A stretch of 64,000 nt of DNA, taken from Pseudomonas sp. R84 (GTDB lineage Bacteria > Pseudomonadota > Gammaproteobacteria > Pseudomonadales > Pseudomonadaceae). A program made the translations under genes and the position numbers. This document shows positions 36,345-46,739 of the stretch, one piece after another. The DNA lies in NCBI RefSeq assembly GCF_009834515.1, contig NZ_CP019426.1, positions 434,001 to 498,000 on the forward strand, in the 5' to 3' direction. Every line of letters starts with the position of its first letter. The first letter of the stretch is position 1. A model generated the notes under the pieces. The model saw only the letters and a list, made by a program, of their open reading frames with translations. It ran no database searches and was not told where the DNA came from.

Positions 36345-38261
36345 TCAAACCTTGAATCGACCGACCAGCATCTGTAGATGCGTGCCCAAGCGCGCCAGCT
36401 CAACGCTGGAAGCCGCCGTCTCTTCGCTCGCCGCCGACGTCTGATCCGACACATCCCGCACATTCAGCACGCTACGGTTGATCTCTTCAGCCACCGCGCT
36501 CTGCTGCTCGGCCGCTGCCGCAATCTGTTGGTTCATCGCCTGAATCGCCGAAACTGTGCGGGTGATGCTTTCCAGCGAACCGCCCGCGCGACGGGTCAGC
36601 TCAACGCTGCTGTCAGTGAGGGTGCGGCTGTTGTCCATGATCGTTGCCACTTGCTGGGTGCCGTTTTGCAGACCGACGATCAGCTCTTCGATCTCTTCGG
36701 TGGACTTCTGCGTGCGCTGGGCGAGGCTGCGTACTTCATCGGCAACCACGGCAAACCCACGCCCGGCTTCACCGGCACGCGCAGCCTCGATGGCGGCGTT
36801 GAGGGCCAGCAGGTTGGTTTGCTGGGCCACGGATTTGATCACGTCGAGGACGCTGCCGATCTTGTCGCTTTCGCGTTTCAGTTCGCCCATGGCCTCGGTG
36901 GAGTGGCCGACTTCAACCGCCAGACGCTCGATCTGTGCGATCGCTTCGCCCACCACTTTGTCGCCTTCGCGAGCCTGTTGGTCAGCGGCGACGGCGGCTT
37001 CGGAAGCTTCTTCGGCGTTGCGCGCAACTTCTTGCACGGTGGCGGCCATTTCGTTCATGGCGGTGGCGACCTGATCGGTCTCGATTTTCTGATTATTGAC
37101 CCCGGCACTGGTTTGTTCGGTCACCGCCGACAGCTCTTCAGCGGCGCTGGCGATCTGGGTGACGCCATCGCTGATCCCGCCCACCAGTTCACGCAAGCCT
37201 TGAGTCATGCTCTGCATCGAGCGTTGCAATTGGCCCAGTTCATCGCGACGCAGGGACACCAGATTGTGGGTCAGGTCGCCAGCGGCCACGCGCTCGGCGA
37301 CTTTCAGGGTCTGGTTCAGCGGGATGATGATCTGCCGGGTGATCGCCCAAGCGGCCAGCAGACCGAATGCTACCGCCAGTGCGGTGGCGATCAGCAGCAG
37401 GTTTTTGGCACGCGCCGCGTCAGTGTCGCGAACCACGGTCTGCGATTCAGTGAGTTTCTTGCTCACAGCGATCAAAATGTCGCCCTGAGCAGACATGTTG
37501 GCCAGTGCTGCAGCGTTTTTTACTTGAGAATCACGGAATTGAGCCACGGCTGCACGGTAAGCCTTAAGCGAGTCGGTGGCTTGCTGCAGGTTGCCGATAT
37601 GCTGATCCGGGACGCGGGACGGCAGGCTTACGAGGTTTTTCAGGGCATTGTCGATCGCGGTCAGGGCGGGTTGCTCGGCATCGGCCTTGCCGCTGTAGGT
37701 GTAACCGCGCACCTGATATCGCGCTTGCTGCAGCAGTTTGCTCAGTTCTATCACCGCGTTGTATTGCGCGATGCTGTCGCCTTGTAGCAGTGCGCTCTCG
37801 ACCTCGCCGACCTTGGCCACGGCATTGTCGGCATTGGCGCCGAGCTTGCTGCGCGCGTCTTCACGCTGCACGGTGGCCTGCGTCATTTCACCGAAGGCAC
37901 GCTTGTATTCAGCCACGGCAGCCAATTGTTGATCAACCATCGCCACATCGGACGGCTGCTCGATCATGCCGCGTGCCGATTGCAGACCGCTTTCGAGTTT
38001 GCTCAGGAATTCGTTGACCGTGCCCGGTCCCTGCTCGCCGCGACGCATGTCGTAGTCCATGCGCGCCAGGCGCAGGTCCTTGGTCAGCTCGTTGAGGCTG
38101 GAGATAAAGCCGAGTTTGTCACCACGGCTGATGATGCCGCTCATGCCGGTCCAGCCGGTGAAGGTGATCAACAGGGTCAGCAACAGCACCAGGCCGAAAC
38201 CGATGCCCAGCTTGCGTTTGACGCTGACGTTTCCAAGACTCTCGGCTAACCAACGGTACAT
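36345..38261 (-). CDS. Methyl-accepting chemotaxis protein, HBM-type sensor domain
   Basis: 638 residues. N-terminal membrane helix (about 17-38), an all-helical periplasmic domain of about 250 residues ([23 protein letters not shown]... and [22 protein letters not shown]), a second membrane helix ([21 protein letters not shown]), HAMP, then the signalling hairpin [20 protein letters not shown]. The two repeated helical modules with R..Y signatures fit the helical bimodular (HBM) class. Receptors of this type in pseudomonads (McpS, McpQ, McpK) sense organic acids such as citrate, malate or 2-oxoglutarate; from memory, McpQ and McpK also lie near rsmE-tat. The ligand is inferred, not shown. 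Confidence 0.93.
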   Translation of the reverse strand: MYRWLAESLGNVSVKRKLGIGFGLVLLLTLLITFTGWTGMSGIISRGDKLGFISSLNELTKDLRLARMDYDMRRGEQGPGTVNEFLSKLESGLQSARGMIEQPSDVAMVDQQLAAVAEYKRAFGEMTQATVQREDARSKLGANADNAVAKVGEVESALLQGDSIAQYNAVIELSKLLQQARYQVRGYTYSGKADAEQPALTAIDNALKNLVSLPSRVPDQHIGNLQQATDSLKAYRAAVAQFRDSQVKNAAALANMSAQGDILIAVSKKLTESQTVVRDTDAARAKNLLLIATALAVAFGLLAAWAITRQIIIPLNQTLKVAERVAAGDLTHNLVSLRRDELGQLQRSMQSMTQGLRELVGGISDGVTQIASAAEELSAVTEQTSAGVNNQKIETDQVATAMNEMAATVQEVARNAEEASEAAVAADQQAREGDKVVGEAIAQIERLAVEVGHSTEAMGELKRESDKIGSVLDVIKSVAQQTNLLALNAAIEAARAGEAGRGFAVVADEVRSLAQRTQKSTEEIEELIVGLQNGTQQVATIMDNSRTLTDSSVELTRRAGGSLESITRTVSAIQAMNQQIAAAAEQQSAVAEEINRSVLNVRDVSDQTSAASEETAASSVELARLGTHLQMLVGRFKV

Positions 38262-38354
38262 GCGACCACTCCCTTCGGACCACTAATTGGACTTATGGAG
38301 AGGGTATCGGCCGAATGATGGCAATCTGTAACACCACTTATCTGCTGCGCAGAA

Positions 38355-39062
38355 TCAGAAGAGGCGTGCGAGCAGGGCGGTGACGGCGGTTTCGACGCGC
38401 AGGATGCGTTCGCCGAGTTGCACCGGTTGCAGGCCGGACTTGGCCAGCAGATCGATTTCGTAGGGAATCCAGCCGCCTTCGGGGCCGATGGCCAGGGTGA
38501 CGGGTTCGCTGAGGGCGCGTGGGCACGGCGGGTAGTTGCCGGGATGGCCAACCAGTCCGAGAGTGCCTTCGGTAATCGCTGGCAGCCGATCCTCAACGAA
38601 AGGCTTGAAGCGCTTCTCGATGATGATCTCTGGCAGGACAGTGTCGCGCGCCTGTTCGAGGCCGAGGATCAGTTGCTCACGAATCGCCTCGGGTTCAAGA
38701 AACGGCGTCTGCCAGAAACTCTTCTCGACCCGATAGCTGTTGACCAGAATCACCTTCGACACGCCCATGGTCGCCACGGTCTGAAACACCCGGCGGAGCA
38801 TCTTCGGACGCGGAAGGGCCAGCACCAGCGTCAGTGGCAGTTTGGCCGGTGGCGGCTGATCGAGGCTGACACGCAACTCCGCTTCACCCGCTTCCAGACG
38901 CAGCAATTCAGCCGAACCCATCAGCCCATCGATGCGCCCGACGCGCAGGCTGTCACCGACTTCCGAACGGTGAACTTCCTGCATATGGGTCAGGCGTCGA
39001 TCACGCAGCACTACGCGGTCGGCCGCAATGAAGTCGGCCTCTTCGAGCAACAGCAGGTTCAT
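38355..39062 (-). CDS. rsmE: 16S rRNA (uracil(1498)-N(3))-methyltransferase
   Basis: 235 residues. N-terminal PUA-like part ([21 protein letters not shown]) and C-terminal SPOUT knot with [16 protein letters not shown] and [17 protein letters not shown]. It methylates U1498 of 16S rRNA with S-adenosylmethionine. It overlaps tatC by four bases and is the last gene of the minus-strand series starting at ubiE. Confidence 0.95.
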   Translation of the reverse strand: MNLLLLEEADFIAADRVVLRDRRLTHMQEVHRSEVGDSLRVGRIDGLMGSAELLRLEAGEAELRVSLDQPPPAKLPLTLVLALPRPKMLRRVFQTVATMGVSKVILVNSYRVEKSFWQTPFLEPEAIREQLILGLEQARDTVLPEIIIEKRFKPFVEDRLPAITEGTLGLVGHPGNYPPCPRALSEPVTLAIGPEGGWIPYEIDLLAKSGLQPVQLGERILRVETAVTALLARLF

Positions 39063-39850
39063 GCCTGGGTCGCTGGCGGCTGGTCGTTGTGGTCGTCGGC
39101 CGGGTTCTCGTCCGGACGTTCGCGCTTGCTGATCAAACCACCGAACAGAATGCCGATTTCAAACAGCATCCACATCGGCACGGCCAGCAGGGTCTGCGAG
39201 AAGATGTCCGGTGGCGTCAGGATCATGCCGACCACGAAGCAGCCGATGATCACGTACGGGCGGATCTTTTTCAGGTAGGCCACGTCGACCACGCCGATCC
39301 ACACCAGCAGCACCACGGCCACCGGGATCTCGAACGCCACGCCGAAGGCGAAAAACAGCGTCATGACGAAGTCGAGGTAACTGGCGATGTCGGTCATCAT
39401 TTCCACGCCGGCCGGGGTGGCAGCGGCGAAGAATTTGAAGATCAGCGGGAACACGAAGTAATAGGCGAACGCCATGCCGGTGTAGAACAACAGAATGCTC
39501 GACACCAGCAGCGGCACCGCGATGCGCTTCTCATGCTTGTACAGGCCCGGCGCGATAAAGCCCCAGATCTGATGCAGGATCACCGGGATCGCGAGGAACA
39601 GCGAGACCATCATCGTCAGCTTCAGCGGCGTCAGGAACGGCGACGACACGTCGGTAGCGATCATCGTCGCGCCGACCGGCAGGTATTGGCGCAGCGGCGT
39701 CGAGACGAAGGTGTAGATCTGCTGGGTGAACGCAAACAGCCCGGCGAAGATGATGAAGATCGCCGCCACACAACGCAGCAGGCGGGTGCGCAACTCGGTG
39801 AGGTGCGAAACCAGCGGCATGTGCTGGTCGTTTTCGGGGAGATCGCTCAT
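39059..39850 (-). CDS. tatC: Sec-independent protein translocase TatC
   Basis: 263 residues, six membrane helices, core of the twin-arginine receptor. Signature [18 protein letters not shown] at the N-terminus and, later, [22 protein letters not shown]. The polar C-terminal tail is longer than in E. coli. It overlaps tatB and rsmE by four bases each. Confidence 0.97.
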   Translation of the reverse strand: MSDLPENDQHMPLVSHLTELRTRLLRCVAAIFIIFAGLFAFTQQIYTFVSTPLRQYLPVGATMIATDVSSPFLTPLKLTMMVSLFLAIPVILHQIWGFIAPGLYKHEKRIAVPLLVSSILLFYTGMAFAYYFVFPLIFKFFAAATPAGVEMMTDIASYLDFVMTLFFAFGVAFEIPVAVVLLVWIGVVDVAYLKKIRPYVIIGCFVVGMILTPPDIFSQTLLAVPMWMLFEIGILFGGLISKRERPDENPADDHNDQPPATQA

Positions 39851-40305
39851 GGGGCTCGCGGCGGCAGAGTAGGGTCTTGAGGCGCTGGTGTGATCGGCGC
39901 GGCGGTTGGCGCAACGTGTTCAACAGATTGTTCCACAGCGGCTGGCGCCGGCTCTGTCGGTGCTACAACGGCAGCGGGTGCCGGTGCTGGCGTAACAGGC
40001 GCGGTCGGCGCATGAATTGTCTGCTGACCTACATGCTCAACCGGCGTCGGCTCTTGCTGAACCGGCGTGAAAATCTTCCGCGCCTCCTGCTCCAGCGACA
40101 GAATGTGCTCGTTGTGCAGTTGCCGACGGATCTCGTCGGCGCCGATTTCACGTTCAACTTCCTGTTTGATCGCGTTGAAGCTGCGCTTCAGCCGGCCGAC
40201 CCACAGGCCTGCGGTGCGTGCAGCGCCCGGCAGACGCTCGGGGCCCAGCACCAGCAGGGCGACGAGGCCGACGAGCAGCAGTTCAGAGAAGCTGATACCA
40301 AACAT
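39847..40305 (-). CDS. tatB: Sec-independent protein translocase TatB
   Basis: 152 residues. One membrane helix at about 3-21 ([20 protein letters not shown]), the [10 protein letters not shown] hinge, an amphipathic helix ([19 protein letters not shown]), then a Pro/Ala/Val-rich tail. It binds twin-arginine signal peptides together with TatC. It lies 10 bases after tatA. Confidence 0.95.
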   Translation of the reverse strand: MFGISFSELLLVGLVALLVLGPERLPGAARTAGLWVGRLKRSFNAIKQEVEREIGADEIRRQLHNEHILSLEQEARKIFTPVQQEPTPVEHVGQQTIHAPTAPVTPAPAPAAVVAPTEPAPAAVEQSVEHVAPTAAPITPAPQDPTLPPRAP

Positions 40306-40315
40306 TAGTCAGTGC

Positions 40316-40597
40316 TCACACGTCTTTGCGGATCGGCTCTTCGACTTTCTGCGCCTGCACGTCAATGGTGTGCGGCGGGTTGGCCTGAGCGGTGGCTTGC
40401 GGCTGCACCGGTGGCACTGGCTGCGCAGGCGTCACGGTTGGATCAGCGGCCGGTTTTTCATCGTCGTTCATGGCTTTGCGGAAGCCCTTGATCGATTCGC
40501 CAACGTCGGTGCCGAGGTTTTTCAGTTTCTTGGTGCCGAACACCAGCACCACGACAACCAGAATGACGATCCAGTGTTTCCAGTCAAAAATGCCCAT
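40316..40597 (-). CDS. tatA: Sec-independent protein translocase TatA
   Basis: 93 residues. The start [20 protein letters not shown] contains the short membrane helix, followed by the [20 protein letters not shown] amphipathic helix that forms the pore assembly, and an acidic, Pro/Gln-rich tail. An in-frame extension upstream to 40723 overlaps hisE and is not used. It forms the pore-forming subunit with TatB and TatC. Confidence 0.96.
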   Translation of the reverse strand: MGIFDWKHWIVILVVVVLVFGTKKLKNLGTDVGESIKGFRKAMNDDEKPAADPTVTPAQPVPPVQPQATAQANPPHTIDVQAQKVEEPIRKDV

Positions 40598-40622
40598 GTT
40601 GCTGTTCCTCTCTAAAAATTGT

Positions 40623-40955
40623 TCAGGCGGACGGACGCGAGGCTTTCTCGACGTGTCCGGACAGGCCGAAGCGACGATCCAGTTCATCCAGCACGGCCTG
40701 CGGATGCTGCCCCAGTTGAGCAAGCATGACCATGCTGTGGAACCACAGGTCGGCGGTTTCGTAGATCACGTCGCTGCAGTCGCCGCTGATGGCGGCGTCC
40801 TTGGCGGCAATAATGGTTTCGACCGACTCTTCGCCGACTTTCTCCAGAATCTTGTTCAAACCCTTGTGATACAGACTAGCCACATACGAGCTGTCGGCGG
40901 CTGCGCCTTTGCGCTCTTCAAGTACCTGAGCGAGGCGGGTCAGGGTGTCACTCAT
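40623..40955 (-). CDS. hisE: Phosphoribosyl-ATP pyrophosphatase
   Basis: 110 residues. Hydrolyses PR-ATP to PR-AMP in histidine biosynthesis. The MazG-like core has [31 protein letters not shown] followed by [18 protein letters not shown], with the Glu/Asp metal ligands. It overlaps hisI by eight bases, so the two activities, fused in enterobacteria, are separate but coupled here. Confidence 0.96.
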   Translation of the reverse strand: MSDTLTRLAQVLEERKGAAADSSYVASLYHKGLNKILEKVGEESVETIIAAKDAAISGDCSDVIYETADLWFHSMVMLAQLGQHPQAVLDELDRRFGLSGHVEKASRPSA

Positions 40956-41349
40956 GTTTGTGTCCTGCGGAATAGATAGCGTGCGGATCTTTCAGAACCG
41001 GGTCGACGGTTTTCCAGTCGCCGTTTTCGAAGACACGGTAAAAGCAGCTTTGACGGCCGGTATGGCAAGCGATGTCGCCGATCTGTTCAACCATCAGGAT
41101 GATCACGTCGGCGTCACAGTCCAGACGCATTTCATGCAGCGTCTGTACATGGCCGGACTCTTCGCCCTTGCGCCACAGCTTGCCACGGGAACGTGACCAG
41201 TAGATTGCACGGTTTTCCGCAGCGGTCAGTTCGAGCGCTTCGCGGTTCATCCAAGCCATCATCAGTACGCGTCCGGTCTTGTGATCCTGGGCAATCGCCG
41301 GCACCAGGCCATCAGCGTCCCATTTGATCTCGTCCAGCCAGTTTTTCAT
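40948..41349 (-). CDS. hisI: Phosphoribosyl-AMP cyclohydrolase
   Basis: 133 residues. Opens the adenine ring of PR-AMP, third step of histidine biosynthesis. Motifs: [32 protein letters not shown] and [15 protein letters not shown] with the Zn-binding Cys, then [11 protein letters not shown]. The start is ATG 41349; an in-frame TTG six bases earlier is less likely. Overlaps hisE. Confidence 0.96.
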   Translation of the reverse strand: MKNWLDEIKWDADGLVPAIAQDHKTGRVLMMAWMNREALELTAAENRAIYWSRSRGKLWRKGEESGHVQTLHEMRLDCDADVIILMVEQIGDIACHTGRQSCFYRVFENGDWKTVDPVLKDPHAIYSAGHKHE

Positions 41350-41369
41350 CTTCAATTCCCGAAACGCAG

Positions 41370-41466
41370 CTACAAGCTTTGAGCTCCAAGCTGCAAGTAA
41401 GAGCAGATTGCGGTGTTCCAGTATCGTCAGGCTTGCAGCTCGCAGCTTATAACTTGCAGCTGATTC
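41370..41466. repeat. AGCTGCAAGC-type short-word repeat between ubiB and hisI
   Basis: The 120-base gap is largely made of variants of the words AGCTACAAGCT, AGCTGCAAG, CTTGCAGCTCGCAGCTT and CTTGCAGCT in both orientations, which can fold on themselves. A related region is at 52528-52596. It probably acts as a 3'-end or spacer repeat; no function is known to me. Confidence 0.6.
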
Positions 41467-41469
41467 GTG

Positions 41470-43074
41470 CTATCGGCGAACGACCAGATACAAGCCGACG
41501 GCCACCATGATTCCGGCCGGCCAATGCCCCAATTCGTGCAGCGGGCCACCGATGGCGAGGATTACCCCGCCGGCCAGATGCGCGCAACCGAGCAGGCGCA
41601 GGAACCAGTCGTCCTTGCGTTTATGCCATGGCGGCGGTGGGTCGTAGGCGTGCGGTTGCGACATGCGTTCGAGCAGATCACGAGCCATGTTGGCCAAATG
41701 CGGCAGCTGTTCAAACTGGCTCTGCACGTTGCCCAGCAAGGCTTTCGGGCTGACGCGCTCGCGCATCCAGCGTTCGAGAAATGGCTGCGCGGTGTTCCAC
41801 AGGTCCAGATCCGGATACAGCTGACGGCCAAGACCTTCGATGTTCAGCAGGGTCTTTTGCAGCAGCACCAGTTGCGGCTGCACTTCCATGTTGAAGCGCC
41901 GCGCGGTCTGGAACAGGCGCATCAGCACCTGGCCAAATGAAATATCTTTTAACGGTTTTTCGAAGATCGGTTCGCACACGGTGCGGATCGCCGCTTCGAA
42001 TTCGTTGAGTTTGGTTTCTGCCGGCACCCAACCCGAATCGATGTGCAACTGCGCCACGCGACGGTAGTCACGCTTGAAGAAGGCGAACAGATTGCGCGCC
42101 AGATAATCCTGGTCTTCCGGGGTCAGGCTGCCGACGATGCCGCAGTCGATCGCGATGTACTGCGGGCTCCACGGATTGACGGTGCTGACGAAGATGTTGC
42201 CTGGGTGCATGTCGGCATGGAAAAAGCTGTCGCGGAATACTTGGGTGAAGAAGATCTCCACGCCACGTTCGGCGAGCATTTTCATGTCGGTGCGCTGGTC
42301 GGCGAGGGTTGCCAGATCGGTGACCTGAATGCCGTAGATGCGTTCCATCACCAGCACTTTCGGCCGGCACCAGTCCCAATAGACTTGCGGTACATACAGC
42401 AGCGGCGAGCCTTCGAAGTTGCGCTTCAACTGGCTGGCGTTGGCCGCCTCGCGAAGCAGATCGAGTTCGTCGTAGATGGTTTTTTCGTAGTCCTGCACCA
42501 CGTCGACCGGGTGCAGCAGACGCGCGTCGGCAGACAGTTTTTCAGCCGCGCGGGCAAGGATGAACAGCCACGCCAGATCCTGCGCGATGATCGGCTTCAG
42601 ACCCGGGCGGATGACCTTGACCACGACTTCTTCGCCGGTTTTCAGCTGCGCGGCATGCACCTGCGCCACCGAAGCCGAGGCCAACGGTTCGACGTCAAAA
42701 CGGCTGAACACGTCGCTGATCTTCTTGCCCAGTTGCTCCTCGATCAGCTTGATCGACAGCTGCGAATCGAACGGCGGCACGCGATCCTGCAAGCGCATCA
42801 GCTCATCGGCGATGTCTTCCGGCAGCAGGTCGCGGCGGGTCGAAAGAATCTGCCCGAACTTGATGAAAATCGGCCCGAGGTCCTGCAGCGCCAGGCGCAA
42901 ACGCGCGCCCCGGCTCAGGTCCAGCGGCTTGCGCGGGAACCAGCGCCACGGCAGCACATAGCGCAGCGCCAGGAGAAACCAGGGCAGCGGCAGATCGAAC
43001 AGCAGGTCATCGAGGCGGTAGCGGATCACGACAGACTGGATGCGCAGCAGACGGCGGACGGCGAGCAGCTTCAT
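41470..43074 (-). CDS. ubiB: UbiB, ubiquinone biosynthesis protein kinase-like ATPase
   Basis: 534 residues of the ABC1/ADCK/UbiB family. The hallmark KxGQ motif is [16 protein letters not shown]; the Ala-rich loop is [25 protein letters not shown] and [11 protein letters not shown] are the catalytic-loop and metal motifs. The C-terminus has two hydrophobic helices for membrane anchoring. It supports ubiquinone biosynthesis, probably by extracting membrane-bound intermediates. It overlaps ubiJ by four bases. Confidence 0.97.
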   Translation of the reverse strand: MKLLAVRRLLRIQSVVIRYRLDDLLFDLPLPWFLLALRYVLPWRWFPRKPLDLSRGARLRLALQDLGPIFIKFGQILSTRRDLLPEDIADELMRLQDRVPPFDSQLSIKLIEEQLGKKISDVFSRFDVEPLASASVAQVHAAQLKTGEEVVVKVIRPGLKPIIAQDLAWLFILARAAEKLSADARLLHPVDVVQDYEKTIYDELDLLREAANASQLKRNFEGSPLLYVPQVYWDWCRPKVLVMERIYGIQVTDLATLADQRTDMKMLAERGVEIFFTQVFRDSFFHADMHPGNIFVSTVNPWSPQYIAIDCGIVGSLTPEDQDYLARNLFAFFKRDYRRVAQLHIDSGWVPAETKLNEFEAAIRTVCEPIFEKPLKDISFGQVLMRLFQTARRFNMEVQPQLVLLQKTLLNIEGLGRQLYPDLDLWNTAQPFLERWMRERVSPKALLGNVQSQFEQLPHLANMARDLLERMSQPHAYDPPPPWHKRKDDWFLRLLGCAHLAGGVILAIGGPLHELGHWPAGIMVAVGLYLVVRR

Positions 43075-43694
43075 GCGTTATCGCTTGGGTCGAGGGATCG
43101 GGAAAGGCGCTCGAAACGCGCCTCGAGACGTTCCAGATCAAGTTTGATCCGGTCCAGTTCGCTAAACCGCGCTTCGGCTTCGCGCTGCCCGACGAGGGTG
43201 CGCGATTCTTCGGCGAGGTATTCGGCGAGGTTCTGGTTAAGGCTGGCAAATCCTTGTTGATACCAGCGCGCGCGGCTGCGCAGATGGCCACCGACCAGTT
43301 GCGTGGCGACCGGGCCGAGCCAGCGCGAGAGTTCGTACTCCCAGTCCAGCTCAAGATCCTGCAGCACACCGGCCAGTTCCAGCAGCACGCCGCTGTCGCC
43401 ATCGAGTTCGACTTCCGGGGCGTGCAGCACCGCAGTCTTGTCTTTGCTCACGGCCAGTTTGATCAGGCTCGAGGCCGGCGCACGCAGGGTGCAGTCGACA
43501 GCGGTTTCCCAATGGGACGCCAGCATCAAACCTTCGTCGCTCGGCAGAATGAACAGTTGCAGCGCCGGGCTGCGGCAGTCGACGGCAATCACCTTGCCGG
43601 TCAAATGCGCCAGCCGTGGCAACGCCGTGCTGTCGAGACGCAGCACCCGGTTGAGGCCGAGTTCAACGCTGGCGAGCAGCCCGGTGAGCAACAT
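43071..43694 (-). CDS. ubiJ: UbiJ, ubiquinone biosynthesis accessory factor (SCP2 domain)
   Basis: 207 residues. The first two thirds form an SCP2 lipid-binding fold ([22 protein letters not shown]..., [15 protein letters not shown]); the C-terminal third is a coiled coil ([25 protein letters not shown]). In E. coli, UbiJ organises the soluble Ubi complex. ATG 43694 overlaps the ubiE stop by one base; the long frame upstream is a shadow of ubiE. Confidence 0.93.
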   Translation of the reverse strand: MLLTGLLASVELGLNRVLRLDSTALPRLAHLTGKVIAVDCRSPALQLFILPSDEGLMLASHWETAVDCTLRAPASSLIKLAVSKDKTAVLHAPEVELDGDSGVLLELAGVLQDLELDWEYELSRWLGPVATQLVGGHLRSRARWYQQGFASLNQNLAEYLAEESRTLVGQREAEARFSELDRIKLDLERLEARFERLSRSLDPSDNA

Positions 43695-44464
43695 CAGGGC
43701 TTGATGCCACGGTGCAGGGCGACGATGCCTGCGGTCATGTTGTGATAGGTCACGCGGTCGAAACCGGCGTCGACCATCATCGACTTCAGGGTTTCCTGAT
43801 TCGGGTGCATGCGGATCGATTCGGCCAGATAGCGATAGCTTTCCGAGTCGTTGGTGATCAGCTTGCCCATCAGCGGCATGAAGGCGAACGAATAGGCATC
43901 GTAGGCTTTCGACATCAGCGCGTTGGTCGGCTTGGAGAATTCCAGCACCAACAAACGACCGCCGGGCTTGAGCACGCGCAGCATTGAGCGCAGGGCGTCT
44001 TCTTTGTGCGTCACGTTGCGCAGGCCGAAGGCGATGGTCACGCAATCGAAATGGTTGTCCGGGAACGGCAGTTTTTCTGCGTCCGCCTGAACGAATTCGA
44101 CGTTGCCGGCAACACCCAGATCGAGCAGACGGTCACGACCGACCTTGAGCATCGATTCGTTGATGTCAGCCAATACCACCTGACCGGTCGGGCCGACCAG
44201 GTGCGAGAATTTTTTGGTCAGATCACCGGTACCGCCGGCGATGTCCAGCACGCGGTTACCGCTGCGCACGCCCGACAGTTCGATCGCAAAACGCTTCCAC
44301 AGACGGTGCATGCCGCCCGACAGAAGGTCGTTCATCAGGTCGTACTTGGCGGCTACCGAGTGGAAAACCTCAGCGACTTTTTCCGCTTTCTGGCTTTCCG
44401 GAACGTTTTTGAAGCCGAAGTGAGTGGTGGGTTCGGCATCGCTGCCTTTGCGCTGATCAGTCAT
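43694..44464 (-). CDS. ubiE: Ubiquinone/menaquinone methyltransferase UbiE
   Basis: 256 residues. C-methyltransferase of ubiquinone synthesis. N-terminal [21 protein letters not shown] and motif [14 protein letters not shown] are diagnostic; the C-terminal [14 protein letters not shown] ends the protein. The start is ATG 44464; a longer frame upstream overlaps the promoter region shared with the divergent plus-strand gene. First gene of ubiE-ubiJ-ubiB. Confidence 0.97.
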   Translation of the reverse strand: MTDQRKGSDAEPTTHFGFKNVPESQKAEKVAEVFHSVAAKYDLMNDLLSGGMHRLWKRFAIELSGVRSGNRVLDIAGGTGDLTKKFSHLVGPTGQVVLADINESMLKVGRDRLLDLGVAGNVEFVQADAEKLPFPDNHFDCVTIAFGLRNVTHKEDALRSMLRVLKPGGRLLVLEFSKPTNALMSKAYDAYSFAFMPLMGKLITNDSESYRYLAESIRMHPNQETLKSMMVDAGFDRVTYHNMTAGIVALHRGIKP

Positions 44465-44630
44465 ATCGCTGTCACCAAAAGAGAATGCGCGACATTCTAA
44501 TCCCCAAGCCATGCTTTGTCTTGGAATGGCTAAAGGTAAGATGGGCAACCCTCGGGACGATTTGCCGCAGCGGCGGTCAAGATTTACCGACACATCTTTT
44601 TCGCCCCATTCAAAAAGCAGGAGTCAATCA

Positions 44631-44906
44631 ATGGCCAAAATCACTGTTGAGCGTGCCCACAATCTGGGTAAGGAAGCTGCCCGCGAGAAGGCCGACAAGC
44701 TGGCGCAAAAACTCTCCGAGCAATATGGCCTGGAGCCGCAATGGTCCGGCGACACCCTGAACCTCAAGCGCTCGGGCGTGAAAGGCGCGGTGCATGTGGC
44801 GGACGATTCGATCAAGGTCGACGTTGAGCTGGGCCTGATGATGTCGGCCATGAGCGGCATGATCAAAGCCGAAATCGAAAAAGCCCTCGACAAAGCTTTG
44901 GTTTGA
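44631..44906 (+). CDS. Polyhydroxyalkanoic acid system family protein
   Basis: 91 residues. Sequence ITVERAHNLGKEAAREKADKLAQKLSEQYGLE and then GAVHVADDSIKVDVELGLMMSAM is that of the small proteins annotated as PHA-system or PHA-granule-region proteins, found next to phasin genes. It has an alpha-beta-alpha layout. The role is unclear; binding to granules or to CoA-thioester enzymes is speculative. ATG 44631 follows GCAGGAG. It is divergent from ubiE and upstream of phaI. Confidence 0.87.
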   Translation: MAKITVERAHNLGKEAAREKADKLAQKLSEQYGLEPQWSGDTLNLKRSGVKGAVHVADDSIKVDVELGLMMSAMSGMIKAEIEKALDKALV

Positions 44907-44911
44907 ACATC

Positions 44912-44987
44912 AAAAGATCGCAACCTTCGGCAGCTCCTACAGACGTACACATTCCCCTGTAGGAGCTGCCGAAGGCTGCGATCTTTT
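44912..44987. repeat. REP-type inverted pair, AGCTGCCGAAGGCTGCGATC family
   Basis: Inverted copies AAAAGATCGCAACCTTCGGC... and ...GCCGAAGGCTGCGATCTTTT before phaI. The remaining 120 bases before phaI are A/T-rich around 45030-45050 but no clear promoter was defined. Confidence 0.87.
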
Positions 44988-45111
44988 CATTCAGGCACCA
45001 CCGATTCATGTCAGTTGTTAGGGTGCCGTTTCTAATTTTTCTGCCTACTTTGTGCCTGAGCCCGACACTTTCCCGGGCAGTTCCTCAAACCTTCTGCGCG
45101 TGGGGTGCACC

Positions 45112-45534
45112 ATGGCCAAAGTTATTTTGAAGAAAAAAATCGACGTTTCGACTTCTGCTCTGAGCGACGTCAAATCCTATGCCCGCAAGATCTGGCTGGC
45201 AGGCCTGGGTGCCTACGCCAAGGTCGGCCAAGAGGGCAGCGACTACTTTCAAGAGTTGATCAAAGCTGGTCAAGCTGTTGAAAAGAAAGGCAAAAAAGCC
45301 GTCACCGAAAAACTCGAAGCGGCCAACGCCGAGATCGATGAAGCCAAGAGCGAAGTGAGTTCTTTCAAAGGTCGTGTCGAAGTTCAGCTCGACAAGGTCG
45401 AGAAGGCGTTCGACTCCCGCGTAGCAAGCGCCTTGAATCGTATCGGCATTCCGTCTAAACATGACGTTGAGACACTCTCTGCTAAGCTCGATGAGCTGAC
45501 GGCATTGCTCGAACGCGTCGCGCGTAAATCTTAA
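45112..45534 (+). CDS. phaI: Phasin PhaI
   Basis: 140 residues. Granule-associated phasin: LSDVKSYARKIWLAGLGAYAKVGQEGSDYFQELIKAG is the conserved N-terminal helix, followed by Glu/Lys/Ala-rich amphipathic helices and a C-terminal leucine-rich oligomerisation coil (VETLSAKLDELTALLERV). ATG 45112 is preceded by a weak ribosome site (GTGGGG). It is followed after 10 bases by phaF, whose N-terminal domain is homologous, so the pair probably arose by duplication. Confidence 0.95.
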   Translation: MAKVILKKKIDVSTSALSDVKSYARKIWLAGLGAYAKVGQEGSDYFQELIKAGQAVEKKGKKAVTEKLEAANAEIDEAKSEVSSFKGRVEVQLDKVEKAFDSRVASALNRIGIPSKHDVETLSAKLDELTALLERVARKS

Positions 45535-45544
45535 GGAGAACGGG

Positions 45545-46468
45545 ATGGCTGGTAAAAAGAACACCGATAAAGAAGGCAGCTCGTGGATCGGGAAAGTCGA
45601 AGACTACTCCCGCAAAATCTGGCTGGCTGGTTTAGGCGTGTACTCGAAGATCGACACTGACGGCAGCAAGCTCTTCGATACATTGGTCAAAGACGGCGAG
45701 AAAGCCGAGAAGCTCACCAAGTCCGCAGTCGGCAAAAAAGTCGATGCCGCCAAGGACTCCGCTTCTTCGGCCAAGTCGCGCATCAGCGGCGTGAAAGATC
45801 GCGCACTGGGCAAGTGGGACGAGCTGGAAGGGGCTTTCGACAAGCGCCTGAACAGCGCGATTTCGCGCCTCGGTGTACCGAGCCGCAATGAAGTCAAAGC
45901 ACTCAACAGCAAGGTCGACACACTGACCAAACAGATCGAGAAACTCACCGGTCTGAAAGCCCAGCCTGTGGCGGCGAAAACCGCTGCGGCAAAACCGGCA
46001 GCGAAAACGGCTGCGGCCAAACCAGCGGCCAAGTCTGCTGCCAAGCCACTGGCCAAAGCGGCAGCTAAACCCGCGGCAAAAGCCGCGGCTAAACCGGCTG
46101 CGAAAACCGCTGCCGCCAAGCCCGCAGCCAAAGCTGCAGCCAAACCGGTTGCCGCCAAAGCCGCTGCCAAAACTGCAGCAAAACCTGCGGCCAAAACTGC
46201 AGCGAAACCAGCCGCCAAGCCAGCAGCGAAAACCGCTGCGGCCAAACCAGCTGCCAAGCCTGCGGCCAAACCGGCAGCAGCGAAGAAACCGGCAGTGAAA
46301 AAACCGGCCGCGCCGAAAGCCGCAGCGCCGAAGCCAGCAGCACCTGCTGCAGCCAGGCCGGCCACTCCGGCAGCCCCGGTGAGCGCGTCGAACTCCGCCG
46401 CGGCACCGACTCCGGCGGCTACCCCGACTGTTGCATCGACCCCGTCGACGCCAACCAGTCAGTCCTGA
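45545..46468 (+). CDS. phaF: Phasin PhaF with histone-like C-terminal domain
   Basis: 307 residues. The N-terminal phasin domain (about 15-135: VEDYSRKIWLAGLGVYSKI...) is like PhaI; from about 140 to 285 it has tandem AAKPAAKT-type repeats rich in Lys, Ala and Pro, resembling histone H1 tails. In pseudomonads PhaF coats mcl-PHA granules and binds the nucleoid through this tail, helping granule segregation. The repeat number is expected to vary between strains. Terminator follows at 46485. Confidence 0.96.
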   Translation: MAGKKNTDKEGSSWIGKVEDYSRKIWLAGLGVYSKIDTDGSKLFDTLVKDGEKAEKLTKSAVGKKVDAAKDSASSAKSRISGVKDRALGKWDELEGAFDKRLNSAISRLGVPSRNEVKALNSKVDTLTKQIEKLTGLKAQPVAAKTAAAKPAAKTAAAKPAAKSAAKPLAKAAAKPAAKAAAKPAAKTAAAKPAAKAAAKPVAAKAAAKTAAKPAAKTAAKPAAKPAAKTAAAKPAAKPAAKPAAAKKPAVKKPAAPKAAAPKPAAPAAARPATPAAPVSASNSAAAPTPAATPTVASTPSTPTSQS

Positions 46469-46484
46469 TTCTTCAGGGCAAAAC

Positions 46485-46516
46485 AAAACGCCCGGCCTGT
46501 GAAGGTCGGGCGTTTT
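46485..46516 (+). terminator. Rho-independent terminator of phaIF
   Basis: AAAACGCCCGGCCT and AGGTCGGGCGTTTT form a stem of about 14 pairs with one mismatch and a four-base loop, then TTGTTTG. A/T on both sides could let it work for both strands. Confidence 0.85.
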
Positions 46517-46539
46517 TGTTTGTGCTTTTTAAAAGCTTA

Positions 46540-46731
46540 CCCTCACCCCAGCCCTCTCCCGGAGGGAGAGGGAGCCGACCGCAATGTCTTGCGTCATGCA
46601 TCGACCTGAAAAACCGAGTCGATTATGGATTCAACAGAGAAATTTCAGGTCGGCGTAGCTCATCAGCATCCCCGGATCAGTCCCCTCTCCCTCCGGGCGG
46701 TCCGACGTTTCGGGAGGGTTAGGGGGAGGGG
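46540..46731. repeat. MITE-like inverted-repeat element, copy 3
   Basis: Ends CCCTCACCCCAGCCCTCTCC and GGGAGGGTTAGGGGGAGGGG. Inner sequence CGAGTCGATTATGGATTC and two TCAGGTCG/CGACCTGA motifs. The right end is altered (an extra GGTCCGACGTTTCGGG inside the hairpin), giving 192 bases. It lies between convergent phaF and phaD. Confidence 0.84.
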
Positions 46732-46739
46732 TTTTTGAT

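Noticed and set aside
45604..46365. A 253-residue Ala/Gly/Phe-rich frame opposite phaF, looking like a membrane protein
   Set aside because: It is the antisense of the AAKP repeats, which gives repeated GLAAG words automatically.
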